This document shows positions 6,142 to 8,079 of a DNA stretch of 8,079 nt, piece by piece. The DNA is from Deltaproteobacteria bacterium (GTDB lineage Bacteria; Desulfobacterota; Desulfobacteria; Desulfobacterales; C00003060). The stretch lies in assembly GCA_003647435.1 (NCBI GenBank), contig QMMV01000069.1, positions 1-8,079 of the forward strand, written 5' to 3'. The translations under genes and the position numbers were made by a program. Below the pieces are notes generated by a model. That model was not told where the DNA came from, did no database searches, and was given only the letters and a program-made list of their open reading frames with translations. Position 1 is the first letter of the stretch, and the number at the start of each line of letters is the position of its first letter.

Positions 6142-8018
6142 TATCGCAACCGGGACTCTACAACGATCTCTTCAAGTTTTCCTATTTTCTTTGCCACCAA
6201 ATCAAGCGTCTCTGCCATGGAAGAAAGGTTGCTCATTAATTCTTGCTTCGTCAGTCTTTCGTCTTCGATCAGACTTCTAACATTGAGCAAGCTCACCGTG
6301 AAGGCCCTCGAGTGGCTGGTCAGCGCCTCATATAACCTGCTTGATACAGCATCGACCAGCTTAAAGAAATACTGATATTTAAGGTTTTCCGTATAGTCGA
6401 TAAGGGAGTGTATTATGGACTCTTGTATTTCTTCTTTCATACGACACACGGTATGCTCAATGGACCGAATGGCGCTGTCCGGTCCTGCATCTACAGGCTT
6501 TTTTAACAATTTCTTCATAGCCTTTAGTGTGTTGTAAAGGCCTAACCTGAATATAGCCTCCGTCCTGATTCGAGCGGTGTATCGCATGGCGGTAATAAGA
6601 CGTGGAATCTTTAACCCGGAATCGCTTTTAACTACAGCAATGTCAGGGCACGAAATGCTCTTGAGCTTATCTGTCGGAAGCTTGATCCCAAGCTTTTTCA
6701 TGCTCCGATGGTGTTCATGAAAGGAATCCTTAATCATCAAACTGTACGACCCCGAGATGCGGTCAAACACGTCTTTAACTTTTTGCTCCTCTTCTCGAAT
6801 AAAGTTGACTATTTTGGGATTGACCGATTCCGCCATGTACCGAGTGACATCATGCTGCAGTGCTTGAAAAATCTGATAAAGTGTGGGCAAAAGGCCTGAA
6901 GTCTCAAGATCCTTTTCGTAGTCTTTCGCTGACACGCCATGGGAGTCGACAAAATCAAGGATTCCACGAATTGCCTCGCCGTATTTAGGGTCAAAAAACC
7001 GCTCTATGTCCCTTCGTAGTTCCTGCTTCAACTTGCTGGTTGTCCCGTCCATGGTGTCCTTGATTATCATGGTTACCTGACCGGAGGCCTTGCGTCTTTT
7101 ATCTATCTCGTCAAATATCTCCCGCCTTTTTTCACTATCCCTTTCCAGAAGCGCCTGGTTGATCTGTATCCAATCTCGCATGCCGGAGACAATGCCAAAA
7201 AGCCGGTCAAGATTAGTTTCTATAAGCAAAGCAAACCGGTCTTTGGAGGTTTTTTGCACAATTTCATCCAGAAACCTTTTTGTTTCCTCATCTGAAAAGG
7301 CGGTTATATCGTTGTCCTGGCGCCACTGTTCCAGCCTGAGGCGGTCTTTCCTGGCAAGAGCTTCTCCTGTCGTTCCCGTTGATTCAAGGCTTTTGAAAAG
7401 ATTATACAAAGCAGAAAAAGCAAACAAGCGAGGAGAAGGCAAAATCATATCCAGTTCCTCTTCTGTTCTGATAACAAGCTTCTTGAGATCAGCCAGGTCT
7501 TCATGTTCAGTAAGGTCACAGTTCAGGACGAACAGGATGTTTTTCGCCAGCCCCATTTCATTTATGAGGGTAAGGAACTTTATATCCGCCTGCCGCACCC
7601 CTGTGCGGCTGCTCAATACATATATGATGAGATGAGTTTCCAGGAGATAATCCTGGATCATGGCGAGATGCAAGGGATTGGGAGAATCACTACCCTGGCA
7701 ATCGGCAATTTCAAGATTCTCCCCGAAACTCTCGGGGGCATCAAGTGACAGAGCAACATCCTGCAAATAAACAGCAAGAGACTCATCTCCGACAAATTCC
7801 TTTTGCTTATAAAAGTCGTCTGCCTCAAAGGTATGAATCGCTGGTTCAGATGAGACGAGGTTCTTGGCACGGTTATATCCTTTCAGGTAATTAGTCAAAA
7901 GGACCAAATTGGGATTACGCGCATCATTTGTGATAAGCTGCTTCCTGTCCAGCTTTGAAATCTCTTCTTGTAACTGGAGCCGATCCTTTTTCTGTCTTAT
8001 GTTGAAATTACCCCCCAC
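6141..8018 (-). CDS. Dynamin-like GTPase family protein, 5' truncated (no P-loop)
   Basis: Reading frame of 625 aa from a GTG at 8018. It resembles bacterial dynamin-family proteins: a G3-like DCQG at 106-109 (inside EIADCQGSDSPNP), a hydrophobic strand THLIIYVLSSRTG (128-140), a G4-position VLNCDLTEH (164-172) where NKxD or TKxD is expected, and FSAL (201-204) as a possible G5. The rest, from about residue 240, is almost entirely charged helix, as in dynamin stalks, with a leucine-rich coiled coil at about 585-625. What is missing is G1 (GxxxxGKS/T) and G2, which should lie upstream of residue 106. The first 105 residues contain no such motif, and an in-frame TAG stands at 8055-8057. So either the 5' part was lost or frameshifted, or the true start lies beyond a rearrangement. 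The GTG start is therefore provisional, with G-rich sequence about 8 nt upstream as a possible ribosome site. The stop overlaps the next gene by one base. Confidence 0.6.
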   Translation of the reverse strand: MGGNFNIRQKKDRLQLQEEISKLDRKQLITNDARNPNLVLLTNYLKGYNRAKNLVSSEPAIHTFEADDFYKQKEFVGDESLAVYLQDVALSLDAPESFGENLEIADCQGSDSPNPLHLAMIQDYLLETHLIIYVLSSRTGVRQADIKFLTLINEMGLAKNILFVLNCDLTEHEDLADLKKLVIRTEEELDMILPSPRLFAFSALYNLFKSLESTGTTGEALARKDRLRLEQWRQDNDITAFSDEETKRFLDEIVQKTSKDRFALLIETNLDRLFGIVSGMRDWIQINQALLERDSEKRREIFDEIDKRRKASGQVTMIIKDTMDGTTSKLKQELRRDIERFFDPKYGEAIRGILDFVDSHGVSAKDYEKDLETSGLLPTLYQIFQALQHDVTRYMAESVNPKIVNFIREEEQKVKDVFDRISGSYSLMIKDSFHEHHRSMKKLGIKLPTDKLKSISCPDIAVVKSDSGLKIPRLITAMRYTARIRTEAIFRLGLYNTLKAMKKLLKKPVDAGPDSAIRSIEHTVCRMKEEIQESIIHSLIDYTENLKYQYFFKLVDAVSSRLYEALTSHSRAFTVSLLNVRSLIEDERLTKQELMSNLSSMAETLDLVAKKIGKLEEIVVESRLR

Positions 8019-8079
8019 AGTACACCGCCCCCACGACCAAACAAGAATATACCACTAGACAATATCTTATAACATCTCG
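8019..8079. other. Right edge: junction upstream of the truncated dynamin-like gene
   Basis: On the minus strand this is 61 bases, AT-rich at the edge and then strongly G-rich just before the GTG (GTGGGGGCGGTGTACTGTG). The frame of the downstream gene is closed by TAG at 8055-8057. The other two minus frames are open at the edge or soon after it, but end within the first few codons of the gene (TAA at about 8009-8011 and 7999-8001). No P-loop can be read in any frame, and no convincing -35/-10 pair is present. Confidence 0.5.

Noticed and set aside
7090..7635. Plus-strand open frame of 181 codons antisense to the dynamin-like gene
   Set aside because: The composition is Ser/Arg-rich, as expected from the complement of a Glu/Lys/Leu-rich helical protein, and there is no family resemblance.

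Overview
The window looks like a piece of chromosome from a Gram-negative anaerobe, most likely a Desulfobacterota (deltaproteobacterial, sulfate-reducer-like) genome. The grounds are an LPS-assembly lipoprotein (LptE), a stand-alone heptose adenylyltransferase (RfaE2), a PyrK-type flavin/[2Fe-2S] electron-transfer protein, and a large dynamin-like protein of a kind I associate with this group. The taxonomic call is inference from protein style. No rRNA, tRNA, CRISPR array, transposase or phage gene is visible.

Layout, left to right. Bases 1-149 hold no gene but are rich in repeats: a 9-bp tandem array, one half of a palindromic element, and a degenerate 8-bp tandem array. Next come lptE and leuS, both on the minus strand and transcribed leuS then lptE with 3 bases between them. 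A 228-bp gap upstream of leuS carries a second, oppositely truncated copy of the palindromic element. pyrK follows on the minus strand with no pyrD beside it. The 279-bp region between the divergent pyrK and DUF2905 genes contains a strong sigma70-like promoter on the plus strand, followed by about 180 nt with extensive potential RNA pairing. The small membrane protein DUF2905 is the only plus-strand gene, and its last 33 bases overlap the end of rfaE2. The right third is a tightly packed minus-strand operon: dynamin-like protein, carbon-nitrogen hydrolase, rfaE2, with start and stop codons overlapping at both junctions.

Functionally, LptE (LPS export) and RfaE2 (ADP-heptose supply for the LPS core) both serve the outer membrane, but they lie in separate operons here. 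LeuS is a housekeeping aminoacyl-tRNA synthetase, and PyrK serves pyrimidine synthesis. The hydrolase resembles omega-amidase/YafV-type deaminating amidases.

The most notable items are: (1) the two complementary half-copies of a palindromic repeat flanking leuS-lptE, with a compensatory stem change; (2) the dynamin-like gene, which lacks any P-loop and is closed off by an in-frame stop just before the window edge; and (3) the candidate structured RNA or long leader upstream of DUF2905. None of these is proven to be a new system from sequence alone.
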